DNA from: Rhynochetos jubatus
Lineage: Eukaryota; Chordata; Aves; Eurypygiformes; Rhynochetidae
Length of the DNA stretch: 64,000 nt
Assembly: GCA_027574665.1 (NCBI GenBank)
Contig: CM050650.1
Coordinates: forward strand, 51,753,304 to 51,817,303
Direction of reading: 5' to 3'
Shown here: positions 24,801 to 38,620 of the stretch, in pieces
How the letters are laid out: each line of letters starts with the position of its first letter
Numbering within the stretch: position 1 is the first letter of the stretch
Translations under genes and position numbers: made by a program
The notes under the pieces: model-generated
Databases searched by the model: none
The model's input: the letters and a program-made list of their open reading frames with translations, nothing else
Told to the model about the DNA's origin: nothing

Positions 24801-27800
24801 ATCCTTTGCTTTCCTTACTTCTTTGCATGCTCTAGGACTGACTTCCGGTCACGTCATAACTGAGAAAACCATGTTGCCGCCCATCAGGGTTGCATCCCTG
24901 AGGTATTCAGCTGTGCTTGAGTGGCAGTTGGAAGTGCCTGCAACGTCTGATAAGGTTACAGGGGACTTCACTCTCAACTGGCAAAAGATGATAAAGGGTA
25001 AAATCCAGTGACCTCCACCTCTGCTAACTGCCAGGTTTGGTTTGACACAAACACCTTTACAGGACTCCTATTCCAAAGCTCTAATGATGATGCCAAGTCC
25101 TTAAAGTCACAGTCTGATGTTTTTTGGGATTAATCTTCTGAAGCTGCATCCTATCTGAAGACCATCATTACCTCCACAGTCTCTGGATTGAGGCTTTTTC
25201 TTAGGCTGAGGAGCACTGGGATTGCTTGCTCTGAGTCCTTCAAGCAGCCACAGAAAGAAGAGCAGTGTTTAGCTTTCCTTTGCTGATGATTTGATCTGAA
25301 CCATTTGAAAATAATTGACATTAGTTTTTTTATTGCTTCTTATTGATTCCAGGCTCAGACTGAAAAGTGGAGAACAAACCTCTGGCCTCCCTGCAGAAAA
25401 CTGGGAGGGGAGCAATGCACCTGAGCAAGCCCCTGGGTGTTGTCAGGAGGTGCAAATGCTGGTGCACTTCTGGAGGGCAATCACAGTAGGGTTTTGTGAT
25501 CCAAATAATCTCTGAGATCGTCAGGACCTTCAGAAAGATCAGAGGTCAGACCGAGCAAGGCTGTTTTGCGCTGCTGGTGGGCAGACTTGTGAAAACAGCC
25601 TGGGGTTCCCAGGAAAGAAATCACTTGCCTGCTGGCAGGGGCTCTTTCACTGTGCAAAGGCACCAGGACCCCTGCAGCATGGATGCAAGAGGTGGGAAAA
25701 GATCAGAGTCTTGCTTACTGATTTTGGCTGCCAAAACATCTGTCTGTTGCAATGACATACAGGTTGCTAAAACACAGACCTGGCTAATTCCATGGCTGAT
25801 ATGAGAATGATTACACCGATGGTTTGTTAGAACACCTGGCTTCTCCCAGAGAAATTAGGTGAATCCAGCATGAATAAACAAGCTGTTAAGGCTGTTGCAT
25901 CTGCATCCTCACCGACAGCAGTCTCCCAGCTCTGTCCCTGCCATGGCCCCTCGAGCTCAACGGAGAGGGCTGCGGTGCAGTGCACACCCTTGGCCACTGC
26001 TTGCCAGGACTGGTGGGTGAGAGGGGCTCCATGCAGTAACACCTCCATGGCTGTGCATGCTGGGCTGGTGACTGGAGCTCCCATTGGCATACCAGAAGAG
26101 CTCCACAGCCCTCAGAGTACCCACCATATTCCCCTGGCACTAAACCTTTGGCTCCAGGAAATACCACCAAGGTAGAAGGACCTTCTAGGAAAGCCTCCAG
26201 GCATGTAGGGCGTATCCAGGTTTCCAACACCAGCTGCGGCTGATGGCAGAGGCAGGAAGGTGTCCGTGGGCCCAGTGCCCTTGCCCCCGTTCCTCTGTGT
26301 GGGGAGCAGGAGCAAGGGCAGGGGCTGGGGGAGCACCCCTCCTCACCAGCTGCAGCATGGAGATACTGCTTTTCTCCTCCTCTGCACCTGCCCACCACAT
26401 GTCACCTGGCCTCTCCTGACCTCCCCTGCCAGGCACAGCTCAGCCTTCCGCTGCTGCTTCCCTTTTCCTCTCTTGATATTCCCCGCTCCCCTCTCCTGAT
26501 GCCCTGCAGAATCAGGCTGCTCCCCAGTCCTCCTGTGAGAAGGGCCCTCAGCCGCACCCCACCGCAGGGATGCTTGTGGGATCCTGTCACTTCTGAGGGA
26601 CCTTTCCAGCCCTTTTGTGTGCTGTGGGACCCCAGCAGACCACCCGAGGAGGGGATCTCCATCCCTTCAGTGGGGCCTCCGGAGCGGTGCAGCTCAGCCT
26701 TCACGGCGATGCACAAGCTTCACTGTGGCTGAGAAGAAACCCCCGAAAGTGTGGCAGTGAGACGTGCAGAGAAGGGAGACGGCTTTTCAAATGCACCTGG
26801 TCTTTCCGAGCGGGCTGGGGTGGCAGATCGCTCCCTTCCTGGTCACCAGGGACTCTATGGGATGGAGACTGACATAGCTGGAAGTTTTGCGTGGCTAGCA
26901 TCTGTGTAAATTTTATGAATTCATGTCATGACTCCCACACGTTATCCAAATCCAGTGTGGGAATATGAGCTAAAGCTGGAGTAGTCACCTGGGGCTCGAC
27001 ACTAGCACCGTTATGAAAAATAAGTATGTGGTTCAAAAGTTGATCTCTGTAATAAATTGTTTCCTACTTTTCAGGCATGTGAAACCGTTAGTAAATGGAC
27101 TCAGTATGTCCATCGCGCTGAAAAATAAGCCAGGACTGTGTCTTAATTGCACTAAATCAGTAAGTACTGGTCAGTCCCCCTGTGTTGTGGTGTTTGTTTT
27201 GTCAACAATCTGTCAATCTTTTACCTTGGTAGTGATCCTAGCGTCACAGTTGTGTACCTGCAACTTAGAGGAAGAGATTGCAGACATAAAACATAAGTTG
27301 AAAACTGTTAAGTCTCTTAGCCATTGGTGTTTCATACACTGCAAGCTCTTCTGCTCTGCTGGGTTTGTACAGGGCAGGACACAAAAGGGTACCGTGATGC
27401 ACAGGAAGTGCACCACAGATTATACTCTCTGTCCTCACCCCCTCAGAGGTGCCACCCAGGCTCCTGGAGCCAGTCTTCCCACCCTGTGTCCCTCCCCTGA
27501 TTATTTCATTCACTTTGGAGCACTTCTGACCCAGGAAATTTCTGTTGTTCGTTGAACATTTATGCCAGATTTGAAAACCAACACACCTAGGTGTCCAGAG
27601 GGACTATATTACCTTAGACCAGCTGCACTCCACACACATGCATTTAAGAACCCTCCCAGAAATCCATGAAGTTGGTACTGTAAATATGTATGATTATCAA
27701 CAGTTTCGTGAACTTTCAGGGAGCTGTTGTTGGTAGTAAAGCACAGCAAGTCGTGAGTGCTTGCAGAACTGAGAAGAGCCTCTCCACTCTGTAGATTGAA

Positions 27801-30800
27801 AACCTCACCTATTCTTGCAAAAAATGATGACAAAAGTTATTTAAAGGAGGTGAAAACAGTTTTGCTCAAGGCAGCCAAAGCAAAGAGTTTTTACATAGTT
27901 TGGGTCAAGTTTTACAAGAAAGATTGTTCCAGTATTCTCACTGAAACCGTTATCGAAATCACAAAACCCCCATTTGCTTCAGAAAAACAGAAAAAGGTCT
28001 TGTTTAGTAGCCTGCTGAGGTTGCAGCCCTGTCAGCACGGGTGTTCGAGGAGTTCTTGGACTAAGTCCAGCATCGGCCGGGGGTTCCATCCCACCCTACG
28101 GCCCAAAGTGAAAGCTCAGTGTCAGGATGTGTGCGAGCAGGAGCAGAGCTGGGGGACCAAAGCCTGGCTCATGGAAACATGCTGTCCTGATTAGCTGTTC
28201 AAGGAACCGTTCTGCAGCTGTCAGATAAATTCCCCCACAAGCTAAACACTGGCTGTCAGTGCTATTTCTTGGGTTAAATTTCACTTCTGTTGCAATTATA
28301 GTCCTGCCAGTGGAGTCACTGAAGTTGTTTATTTGGCCGCTTTTATTTACTCTTCATGCTTTCCCCCCCAAATTTGCACTTCTTTCTAACATCTCTTTTT
28401 TGTATGCTTCCCTCTGGCATACATTTGTTACTCAGGAAACAACAGGCCTGTTGTTATGAGAAGAATTTGCCTGTCACCCACGAGCGCTGTACAAAGTATG
28501 TTTATACAGCATTTTGGAATTTACGCGGTGGTTTGGGAAATGTGTAGGCATTCAGATGTTCATTTTTATGACCGCATATATGGTGCTGTGCAAGTATTTT
28601 AGATGCAAGACAAGGGTAACAGATGAATTTAGCTTTAATTATTCTTAACTGTTATTCCTAACTACAAATGCCATTAGCTGGAGCCTCAGCTGGGGATGGA
28701 CACCCACCACCTTGCTGTAAACCTAACAGTGGATGCTCGTTATTTCAGTGTATGGGTCTCACAAGGGCTGGTGCAGGGATGGAAAGGGCAGGACTGTGCT
28801 CCTGCAGCTACCGGCACACAGCCAGGACAGGAGCATGGCCCTGCATCCTGTCTCATCAAAGGGTCCTTCCAGCATATATAGCCAGCTCATTCAAATATAC
28901 TTTTTATTTGCTGTGTGCTGACAGAGGTGTAATCACTTGCTAATTGAAAGATATTTTATTGCTGCCTGCTTCTGCCTCTGGTTTCCTCCTAACGAGCAGC
29001 ACACCGTGGAAACACAGTGCACATGGGACCGGGAAAGACTCTTTCTAGAAAAAAATGTTTAGAGGTAGGTGGTTTTGTACCTGCAGGCCACTTATACCTA
29101 GCTTTTTCCCTGCGGACTGCAGTGTAGGCATATGTGGCTCAAAATAGTCAGAGCTGTTAGGAATAAAGACACTAGCTTGTTTTATTGTAACCTGCTTTCT
29201 TATTTTTTTTACAATATACACAGTTCCCCAACCTTTCTTGATTGAAAAAGGCACTGAGCTTTACATCTATCTTACCTGCCTTTCTGCCTTCATTCAAGAA
29301 AAAACAGTTTATTTATTTTTAAATCAAAAGAAAATAACTTCAGTGGGACCTCCCACTTGTCAGAAAGCCAGGAGGCCTGCTGGAGATTCCTGATCTATAA
29401 CATTGTTTCTGCTATTAGCTTTTTACGACAGTGCATTGCATAGTCAAACCAGCCTCTTTAGGCCATATGGCCCAAGCTACCAAGATTTTTTGATTCGATT
29501 TGCTGATGCCAAGAGCTTCCCTAATTTATTTGCTTGAATCTTTTTGCATAATTTTTTGCAAGACATCTCTGGACATTTGTTCAGATCATCTTTCAAAGCA
29601 ACAGCACAGGGTTTGGCACTCAGATACCAGACCTCTGTAACAGATTAGATGGTCATCTCACATTACTCCTGATGGATAAAGTAACAGCAACTAGGGCAAA
29701 GTTTATGATCACAAGGAAGAAACTGTTGTTTTCTACTTGATGACCTCTCCTGGTCTTTAACTTCATTTGTTTGGCAGACTTTGAACAGACACTTCACTTT
29801 TTCATCCTTCTGAGAAAAACCTTTGTCCTGATGGCATCCAGCACCTGAGAAATGTGCAGTAGTTGATGACCAACTTCCTGAGAAGGCACTACAAAAGAAG
29901 GGTCTTTTTAAGAAGTCAGCATTTGAGAAAGAGTCCTCCAAATCTGTTCCTGTTCAGAAATATTTCCTAACTAGAAATCAACTTAGTTTTCACTCCTGAA
30001 AAACTCTAAAAGCATGCAGTTGATATAAAGTTTTTTGCAGTCCTGATTAACCATATTTCTTGAATCCAGGCCTAAAATGAAAGCCTGTCCAATTTACAAG
30101 AAGTGGTTCAGTTGCCATGAATTACTTTGAAATGTTAGAGTGGCAGCTTAGCAGGAGTTTTGTATGTAGCTTGATGTGAGCAGTTATGTATGGAGAGCAA
30201 AAAAGTTGTTTATTTTTAACAGACATCCTACTTTTCCTATAACTGGCTGCAAGAAAAAACTGTCTGGAAAGATGCAACACTAATGCCATTTGGAACAAGG
30301 TACATTACCTTCTTCCTGACTGTGACTCAGACATTAGGTCTGTAGAAAAATATCCACTGCTTTTTTTCTCTTCTTTTTTTCCTTTGGTGATGAAAAACAA
30401 GCCACTGGAAATGGACGTACTGTAGAAACAGAAACATTTCCTCTAAGGGTGAAAAGAGAAACAAATGAGTTAATAACAAAGCAAGGACTCTCTGACCCCA
30501 TATTTTCCATAGTACACTAGTGCAGGAATTAAAATGAATGCTAGCAGATGGGGAGTGGAAAACTTTGCTGCTGCTAACTGAGGTGATACTGCTCTATGTA
30601 ACTGCAAAAGCAAGGACTGTTTCCATTTTGCTCGTTGTGTTTGTTTTGCCTGCACTTTCTAGACTCATCCCCCAGGCATCTGCACGTGCTTAGCCACTGA
30701 TAAATGAAAAAAGCTAGGAAACACACTTTCCCTGCTCTTCTGTCTCTCCATTTGGTATGTGTCCATTGCAGCTGATAATACACTTCCCTGTGACTAAGTT

Positions 30801-32505
30801 CAGCTCTTAGTATTTGAACAATAAACAAAAACGTCCTGCTAGGCTGGTGTTCACAAGTCTCTGTTCAACAAAATGCTTATATGCCTGTTTAAATGTGTCA
30901 GTGAAACACTGAGGCACAAGTTTAATGCTATCCACGTGCTCAGTTCCATTAGGTCTTCAAACCAACACTGAAAATCAGATGCACACTGATACTGACTGAA
31001 GGATGGCCTGAAGAGTATTGGTTTGCCTAAGGACTCAGGAGCCTGGGAGCCGCGGGTGACCCACTTGCCAGGTACTGAGTCTTTTTCTGTCAGCAGCAAT
31101 GATTCAGAGTCATGACGGTTACCATGGAAGGGCTGGTGGTCAGTCCCACGCAGCGAAAGGATGTGCAGTGTGGTTTGGGTGAGGCTGCTTCTGAGGCCTG
31201 TATCTGTTGGCTGGATGGCTGCAGGGGGACCTCACTTACAACTGAAGAGGAAATGGAGGCATTGTTGGGGTGCTCTTGGCAACTTTCCCAAGAACATTAC
31301 TTGCAAGGCTCTGCTGTTAACTACAGACCTCTCCAGCCCTAAGCCCGGCTGAGAGTATTTCAAGGTATCAGAACACATTACCTCAAGCAGGAGTGATTTT
31401 GTGTTTGGAGGCAGTCAGGATACACCCCTCCCGCAGGGAGGGTAGGAGCCCCCAGGGACTCCATCCAGCCCATCACCAGCCACGCCAGGGCACTGCTCTT
31501 CCCTGGGGCGGGGTAGCAGCCCTCCTGGAGCACTGATGGATATCCCTATGGAGGCAACGGAGTTTTGCCATTTTTCAGTAACTGAGGGTATGGCCCGAGG
31601 GGAATTGAATGAATGCACATGACATGCAAGGCAGGAAGGGGGAGGGCTTTTGGTACAAAAGAAACCTTAACTTTACCAAGTTTTCAATTAAAAAAAATGA
31701 AGGGTGGAAAATGGAAAGATGAGGGGAAATTGCCCACTGATTAGAAATACAAAAGGAGAGTCCAAAGAAAACAGACTTTACAAGAGGGTTATGAAGAGGT
31801 TACCATAAAGTTTCTCTTCACCTTTTGACCCATTCTATGAGTCACTCCAAGATAAGACTGAGCACAGGATTGTCATATGGGAAACTAAGCAAAGGCAGCT
31901 CTTCTCCTAAATAAATATAGGCTCTACCCAGGGGGAATTACAGAAATGTAAAGTTGATGTCTCTTTCCCTCATATCCTTTGGCTTTGTGTTTCTGGGCAT
32001 TGCTTTAGGCATTTGAAGTGCTGGAAAAAAACCCCTGTCCTTGAGCTCAGGACCTGGTAATTAAAAAGAATTGAAGTAGTACAGTAGCATGCCACCTCCT
32101 CCCCTCTGCCCTTTGCCATGTACAGGAAAGGTTAGTTGTCTATACAACCAGCCCCGCTCCACTTGGGCTCCATCACACAGCAAGCAACTTCTACGGGAAG
32201 ACTCCCATGAACCTCTGGGGAGTTTCTAATGGGCCAACTGAAATCACTGACAATCTTCTCTTGATGCCTGTGGTGGGATCCATCACAGTGTCTGCTGCTG
32301 ACCCTTGGTGATTGCTCTGCCTGTCACCAGGCAAACCTTTGACCCAATGCAAGCCTATGCTTATATTTGGGTTTACAGGAGTTGAGCACAGAGAATGGAA
32401 GGCAGAGCAGAGCAGAGATATAACCAGCTGCTTTCCGGATGCGTTTTGCAGACAACCACTCTGCTGGCGAAACTGAGCTGGTTTCCAGTTACTGGGGGGG
32501 TATAT
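21831..32505. other. Gene-free stretch, about 10.7 kb
   Basis: No repeat family or gene is recognised. Frames of note are 25886-26398 minus (170 codons, a cysteine/glycine/proline-rich product of GC-rich DNA, overlapped by several others) and 27013-27555 plus (180 codons). The latter contains a short coiled-coil-like stretch discussed under findings. A G-rich run at 26301-26331 (GGGG, GGG, GGGG, GGGGG separated by 11, 2 and 2 bases) could form a loose G-quadruplex. No CpG island is visible. Confidence 0.5.
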
Positions 32506-33100
32506 CTACATAACACTATTGTGAACCACCGTGAAGCTGTGATTGCTGTTGGACCACTCTAATGAAGTCATAGCCCACTGAGTATAAAGACATGTTGAAA
32601 TGTCTTGAGCTGGTGCTGACATGCATTTGCCTAGGATTTTACCTGACCCATTGTACCTTGAGATTGGATTGCCCTCTTTTGGTACTGAAGAACCCCTTGC
32701 CAAAGTATCACATTCCCGTCTATCTCTAAAAAAACATAACTTGTCTGCTAACTGAGGGTCCAGCCCTGGAGCGACTGTCACTGAGCTTGCCCCAGCAGGG
32801 GCAGGGAGGGAATGTGCACAGCCGAGCCCTGCAAAGCCAAGCCATGAGGAAATGGTGAGGTTTGCTACACAGAAGTATTTTTGGAACACCATTTCTTTAT
32901 AAAGGATCAGTGATAATGAACCCAGACAAAAGAACCAGCTAATAAATGCAAGCAGATGGTGTTTCCAGATGCTCCAAGTAATTTTTCTAACACAGTGTCT
33001 CAGCAGTGCCTGATAGCTGAGGAATGGGTGACATACAGGCATAAGAACCGAGCTAGTTTTAGTTTTAGCAATGTGTTTTGTTTTTTTTTTTTTTCTCACG
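32506..33100. other. Longest ATG frame in window, probably chance
   Basis: The minus strand has 197 codons from 33099 to 32506. The N-terminus is a lysine run encoded by the poly(T) at 33081-33094. One hydrophobic stretch at about residues 48-66 could resemble a membrane segment, but no family, signal peptide or conserved motif is recognisable. No splice-like borders or CpG-rich promoter accompany it. I regard it as a chance frame; it is listed because it is the longest. Confidence 0.35.
33081..33094. repeat. Poly(T) run, 14 bases
   Basis: Simple homopolymer; no retroposon body was identified next to it. Confidence 0.9.
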
Positions 33101-36100
33101 AGGAGTTCAGTTTTATCTGCTCTGACACTATTTTGACAAATTTCAGTTCAATGAGTTTTGTTTGGATTGGAAGAGGGACTTCTACATTTTCTCACATTAA
33201 AATTGGCATTCATCACCTTGGAAAGAGAGACTGTATGAGTAAAAGCCTACCAGTGTAAGTCTTGGTGACTTCACTCTCTCATCACCTCTCCTTCCCTTCA
33301 GCTCAACCCCTTGCAGGTAGCTCCCTGCCTTCTCTCCAGAAACCTGACAGCCATCATGCTGTGCAATTGATGTGACTCCGGCTGACACTGCACCAGTGAA
33401 TCTACCTGTGAGTTTAACTCATTTCTTCAACTCTTCTCTTCTGCATCATCTATTTAGGCAGTATCCACTCTAGGATCAACAACTGTAACAAAGAAACCTT
33501 CTTGTTTGGCAGCACTTTGATAAATAAAAAATAATAGCAAGAGTGGTAATAAAAACAGTGATAATTATGGCAGCAGCAACAGATTAACCAGGTTATTCAC
33601 TTCACCCATCAGTGAATACAGTTGCTTGGAAAAATGAATTAGATGAGTCTTTTGTGAACAGCCAGTCCACTTAAGAAAATATAGGCAGAGGACTAGGGTA
33701 CTTGCCCATCAGCAGTGTCTCGGTAACTGTCCGTGCAGGTCCTCTTAAAGCATGGCAGACAAAGAAGTAAGGCATTTTTATATAGTTCCAGGAGGAAAAT
33801 GTCTAGGATAAATGTCATCACCTTGCAATTCCTGCAGATACGCACAGGGCAAGTGCCACTGCTCAGCCCACGTAGAGAGGGCTGTTGATCTGCAGTAACG
33901 TCACTGTATGACTGAGGCTCAAGCTTACTCACCTTACACTGACTCAGACCAGAATGAGGTGTCATCATCTGCCCAGAATGCCTCTGTGCACCACAAGGGC
34001 AGAACCCTCTCAGAAGTCCAGGGTGTAGCATTTTTAATAGCACTTCAATGACAGGTGAGCCTGTGTTTTCTTTTCAAAATAATTTTGCCAACTTAAAACC
34101 GAATGGCAGACAAGCTTTCAAAAGTTGGACCATAAATCCCCCAAAAGGTTCTTCTTTCGTTGTTTTGGCAGGAGAGAAACAAGCTGGAGGATCCTTCCCT
34201 GAGCTATAGGGCCAATTTCAACCTCAGTGTGAGGCCACTTCTACCAGATGTTTAATTTATTGCAATGGATTGCTGGAACGCCACGTTTGAGGCTGGCTCT
34301 TCGATTGATATGTGAAAGTTAAGAAGAACCCAACCAAAACACCCCAAATGCAAAGGAAACAGATCTTGTTTTGCTGTCAACAGCCTGACAGGTAGTAGGT
34401 GAGGCCCCATTTCCCTACAGGCTATCGAAGAGTAACTTGATCAAGGCATACAAGATAAACAAAGATGACACAGTCATGCTGGGGCTGGAAACACGCCTCC
34501 AGCAGTGGCAACAGAGTGTGTGTATGTTTGGTGAGGAAATTGCAAGGGTCTTACTTGTTGTTTTGAGATGCAGCTTTCTGCTTCAGAAGGCTGTTTTGAG
34601 CAGGTGTGAACATGCTGGGTGTTTGCAGTCCCAGACATTGACTGTGGTGGGAAACCAGGACCTTCCCCAGAGAAAATGGCTCATGTGTTGCTGTGAAAAT
34701 AACTCTGTTTTGGGAAAACCTAAGAGTTTAAAATTACGTTTTGTAGGGATGAAGCTGAAAACACAAATCTGACACTTCTAATAAAAAAACCACAAGAGAA
34801 CCAAAGATGTTTTCCCAAGTGTTGCTGTCCTTACCAGGACCCCAGGAAGTGGGGTCCTGTCTGCTACAAGTTCCTGCCTGCTCTGGCTGAGGCAGGAGAG
34901 TATGTGATAATTATCAGGCTATTCTGGGGTTGCAGCTTTTCTCCAGCAAAATTTCATCCTGGACTTAAGACAAGGTTGGTCAATGATGACACACTTCTGC
35001 AAAGCTCTTTGGTTTTCAACGAAACAGCATTTTTGACCAAAAAAGGTTTTTTGAAAAGGATTTCCTTGGGTCAGGTGCTTTTGCACTGTGTCCAAATGTC
35101 CATGGTGCCAAGTGCTTTTCTAGTGTTCAAGTATTCTGCATTTTTATGTCAAAGATCTGAAAATAAGTGTTTAAAACTTGTGAAATGTAAAGCGAATCCT
35201 GCTCTTGCAGTCAGATAAATCTACAGTGGAGAGCTGGTTTGGACATTTTAATGGAAGCTTTTATTTTGTATCCAGATACTGGTTTGATGGGGAAAATGTT
35301 TTGCAAGGACATAGTGTTTGCAAAAGTATTTTTGATGGGATAGCTCCTGAGGTACTAAGAGAAAGGCGAATGATATGGAGACAGGAGCTATGACTTTATT
35401 CTGCTTTGTGAAAGCATTCTGACTTTTCCCTGTCTGGAACAGAAACAGCTTTAGGCTGCCTCATAAGTGTATCCCATAGCAGGATCATTTCCTGCCAAGT
35501 CAGATAACAGTGCCGTCCAGGTGCTCCAGTTTCTCTATAGCACTTTGGTGGATTCTTGAGAAAACTAGAAAACTGTGGAACAGACTATGAAAAGGAATAG
35601 CACAGCCCATGCAAATTCCCTAGGAGCCCTCACCTTTCACACTATGTTCATTTTATGCCAGTTGTGACCCTTCTGTTTCAAGTGTGCCATAGGCATTTTC
35701 ACTGATGATATGCAAGTGCCTCAGAGTTTTCCTGATGCTTTTAGCCCTTGAAGCCTGTCTCAAGGGCACATAAGCAGAGGAACCCCTCATCTTCCTGGAA
35801 AATATTATTTGGTCAGTGGGATGGCAGAGTATGTCTGCAACATTTCTTCAGAGTCTCTTACAGCTCTTGGAAGGACTCCCCATGGACTGGAGCAAGGGCC
35901 TTGCAATTCTTCCAGGCAAGTGTTGGAAGTTGTTTTCAGACTCAGGAGAGGAACAGCTACCTTCAAGTGAGGATCAGAACTTTTTCTTCGTGAATAGACA
36001 GGATTAGGGGCATCTATTGAAAATTAAAAAATAATTCAGTTATAGTTTTCAGGTTACCATTCTTAATGTTGAAGGAGCTTGACCACTGGACGTAGACTAA

Positions 36101-38478
36101 TAGGCCAAGAAGGTTCAGGATTGAGACTGGACATCTGACCGAATGGGAGTGTCTACACTTCATCTCTGTGCATGCGTGCTGGGTTCAGTCAGGAAAGGGT
36201 TAACTCCCTTTACTGCGGTTACTAGGATGCTGCTAAGAAAAACACTGATAAGGCCTCAGCTGGTGCTGGGGAGGGCCTGCACTGAATTCAAGCATGTTAA
36301 CCTCTGCCTATTAGTGGGTAGTGGAGAGAACTGGTGCAATTCACCTCTTCCTAAAATAGGTGTCTTCAACAGGGCATTATCTGGCTTAAAGGTGGCTGAG
36401 ATATGGGGCTCAACTCCAGCATAGATTCTCTGTCGGGTCCCTTGGTGGTGGAAACAGGGAAAGGTAGAAAGGCTGGCTGCCCACTGCATTCACTCAGTGG
36501 TGCCTGGGTGCTGGAGGGGGGGAAGCAGTGACTGGGCTCCCCCTAAAAGCTGCTGCTCTGAGCCCCTATGCTTTTCCCTGCTCTCAATGCCGGGGTGCCA
36601 ACCCACCACAGCTCTGCAGACCGATAGTGATGTAAAACAGCTGTGAACCCAGATGTAAACCTCCCCCATACCCCATCCTCACCCCCGTCCCCAAAGCCAA
36701 GATCCCAGCCACTCAGGGTCTACAGACTCCACCAAGGGCGTGTGAAATAGTGTTCAGCTGGACCCAGTGGAAAGGTGGAGCTGACCCCAGGCTTGGCATG
36801 GTGTGAGTACAGCGATAAGCTTTTCTCCTCTGTACGCCAGGAATCAGTTTACAACAGCCAAGTGCTCTGATCGCCTGGCAAGTTGGTCTCTATGTAAGAG
36901 CTCGTCAGGCATTGCTTTCAACACCAGCAGAAGGTGCTTGACAGCATCCTGCTGCACACAGATGCCGTTACAGGCAACTTCTCCCAGAGAGTTTCTCTGA
37001 CCAGACTGTTTTGAAAGCTAGGAAGATAAGTGATAAAGTAACAAGCTCCCATGTGCACTCTCCACCCACCCAAGGACAAAAGCAAGGTGAAGGAGCTGTG
37101 TGTCCATCCCCAGTGTGCCCCCATGCGACTGCAGAGCTCTCATATGCAGGACTTGGTCGAGAAGAGTGCTTCCTTCCCTGAGGTCTCGGGGAAGGGGGGC
37201 ACCCACACCTCTCCCAGGTGTCTACATTCATGTGTAGGATGAAGCTGTAGCCTCCTGACTTCCTGCAATTTGAGGAATCTCAAACCTTTGTCACAGAAAT
37301 GAACATGTGCATTTCCTAACTCTATCACCTGCTTGCAAGATCATTTTGTCAGTCTATTTTAGGACCGGTGAATTTCAGAAAAATGACAGTAACTACCTTA
37401 CGTTAACCAGCGTGTGATCTATAGATAGGCCTGAATTTTAGGATTGATGCTTTCTCTATTGGAGAGGAAGATGTCTGTCTAGTCCTTCTTCAAAGGTCCA
37501 GAGAGAACAGAACGCTCTTTTCATGAAGTTTATTATGGTAAAAACGGGTTCACCATGAAAGGAAAAGTCTGACACTTTATCTGTGCTTTGCACTGCAATT
37601 CCAGGTAGCAGGAGCTTTCCTCTGGAATGAAATTAGGCAGCGGTGTAATTCTTTTCATGCACCACATGTGCTATCTTTCATTTCGAGGATTTCATTGTGC
37701 CTCACAAATGTCAATTGCTTAAGGCACACAGCTCAAGTAGATATAATTTATCATTTTTCATTATATTTATTACCAAGATCATTTGAGTGGAACCCAGGTG
37801 TTCTGGGGTAGAAACCCTTCCTCCTTGGCAGGCAGCACTCCCTGGCCCTCGGGGAGAAAGAATTCTCTTCAAAGTGATTCCCAGGAATTCATTTCCTCAG
37901 CCTGTGACGAGGTTTTCTAGCCCTTCTCGGTTCTGAGCTGTGCTCTTTTACATTTATGCAGCTAGGCATACATCTGGGTTCTGGGTGCGTGGGTGCCCAG
38001 ATGCACAATCCTGACATGAGTTCTTACACAGTCGCCTTGAGACCCACTTCTTGCGAGGGGGCACTGCCCGTTCACAGAGAGAGTCTAGGTTTGGCAAGGA
38101 AGGGAAATCTGCCGCAGCCATAGGACTCTTCCTGGCCAGCACCATGCCCTTTGGGGGGTGGTGTCCCAACTCCCCTGGATTTGCCTCACAGGTGCACCGC
38201 GTGCTGGCCAACAGTCTGCAGCTGGGCAGTGCCCTGCTCCTCCACGGGGAGCACTCACAGGACGCCGCAGCAACTTGCCCATCTCAGCTCTCCTGCCAGG
38301 GTGAAGTCCCAAGCGGGCTGGAGTTAAAAATGAAACCATGCTGTTGGGAACTCCTTGTAGGATATACACCATCTGGTAGGTCTGCTTTAAGTGGAAAGCA
38401 AGCATGGCTTTTATAGTGCACACATGGCTCATGAGGTAACTTGCTTGATGGCTCCACATCAACTGCAGCACTTTTCAG
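33101..38478. other. Gene-free stretch, nothing recognised
   Basis: Frames are 121 codons or fewer and overlap one another on opposite strands. The 36.5-36.8 kb part is C-rich on the plus strand (CCCCCATACCCCATCC-type text) without an ordered repeat. No known interspersed repeat was seen. Confidence 0.5.
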
Positions 38479-38614
38479 CCTTTCATTTAGACCATGATGA
38501 ATATGAAGGGATAAAGGATAATTTTCTGATGGCCTTTGAATGCTTGAGAGTAGATGTTGCACCTGTTTTTGATGTTGCAAAATCTTTATATCATATTTTT
38601 GCCCACTCGTGTGG
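38479..38614 (+). other. Open segment with splice-like borders, unassigned
   Basis: A 136-base segment lies between a CTTTTCAG acceptor-like end (38471-38478) and a perfect GTGAGT donor-like hexamer (38615-38620). It is open in one frame and encodes about 45 residues rich in D, E, F and H (for example HLDHDEYEGIKDN). Composition looks more protein-like than most frames in the window. I do not recognise a family. The polypyrimidine tract is short, and no neighbouring exon with compatible phase could be found by eye. Chance is the more probable explanation. Confidence 0.13.
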
Positions 38615-38620
38615 GTGAGT

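Noticed and set aside
32506-32830. Possible solo LTR of an endogenous retrovirus
   Set aside because: A TATAAA-like string and some order were noticed, but no terminal TG/CA pair, primer-binding site, duplicated flank or known LTR text could be shown.
32506-33099. 197-codon minus-strand frame as a gene
   Set aside because: No domain, lysine run from a poly(T) tract, no splice or promoter signals; the length is within chance for 64 kb.
36640-36720. C-rich run as a minisatellite
   Set aside because: Runs of C are irregular with no repeating unit.
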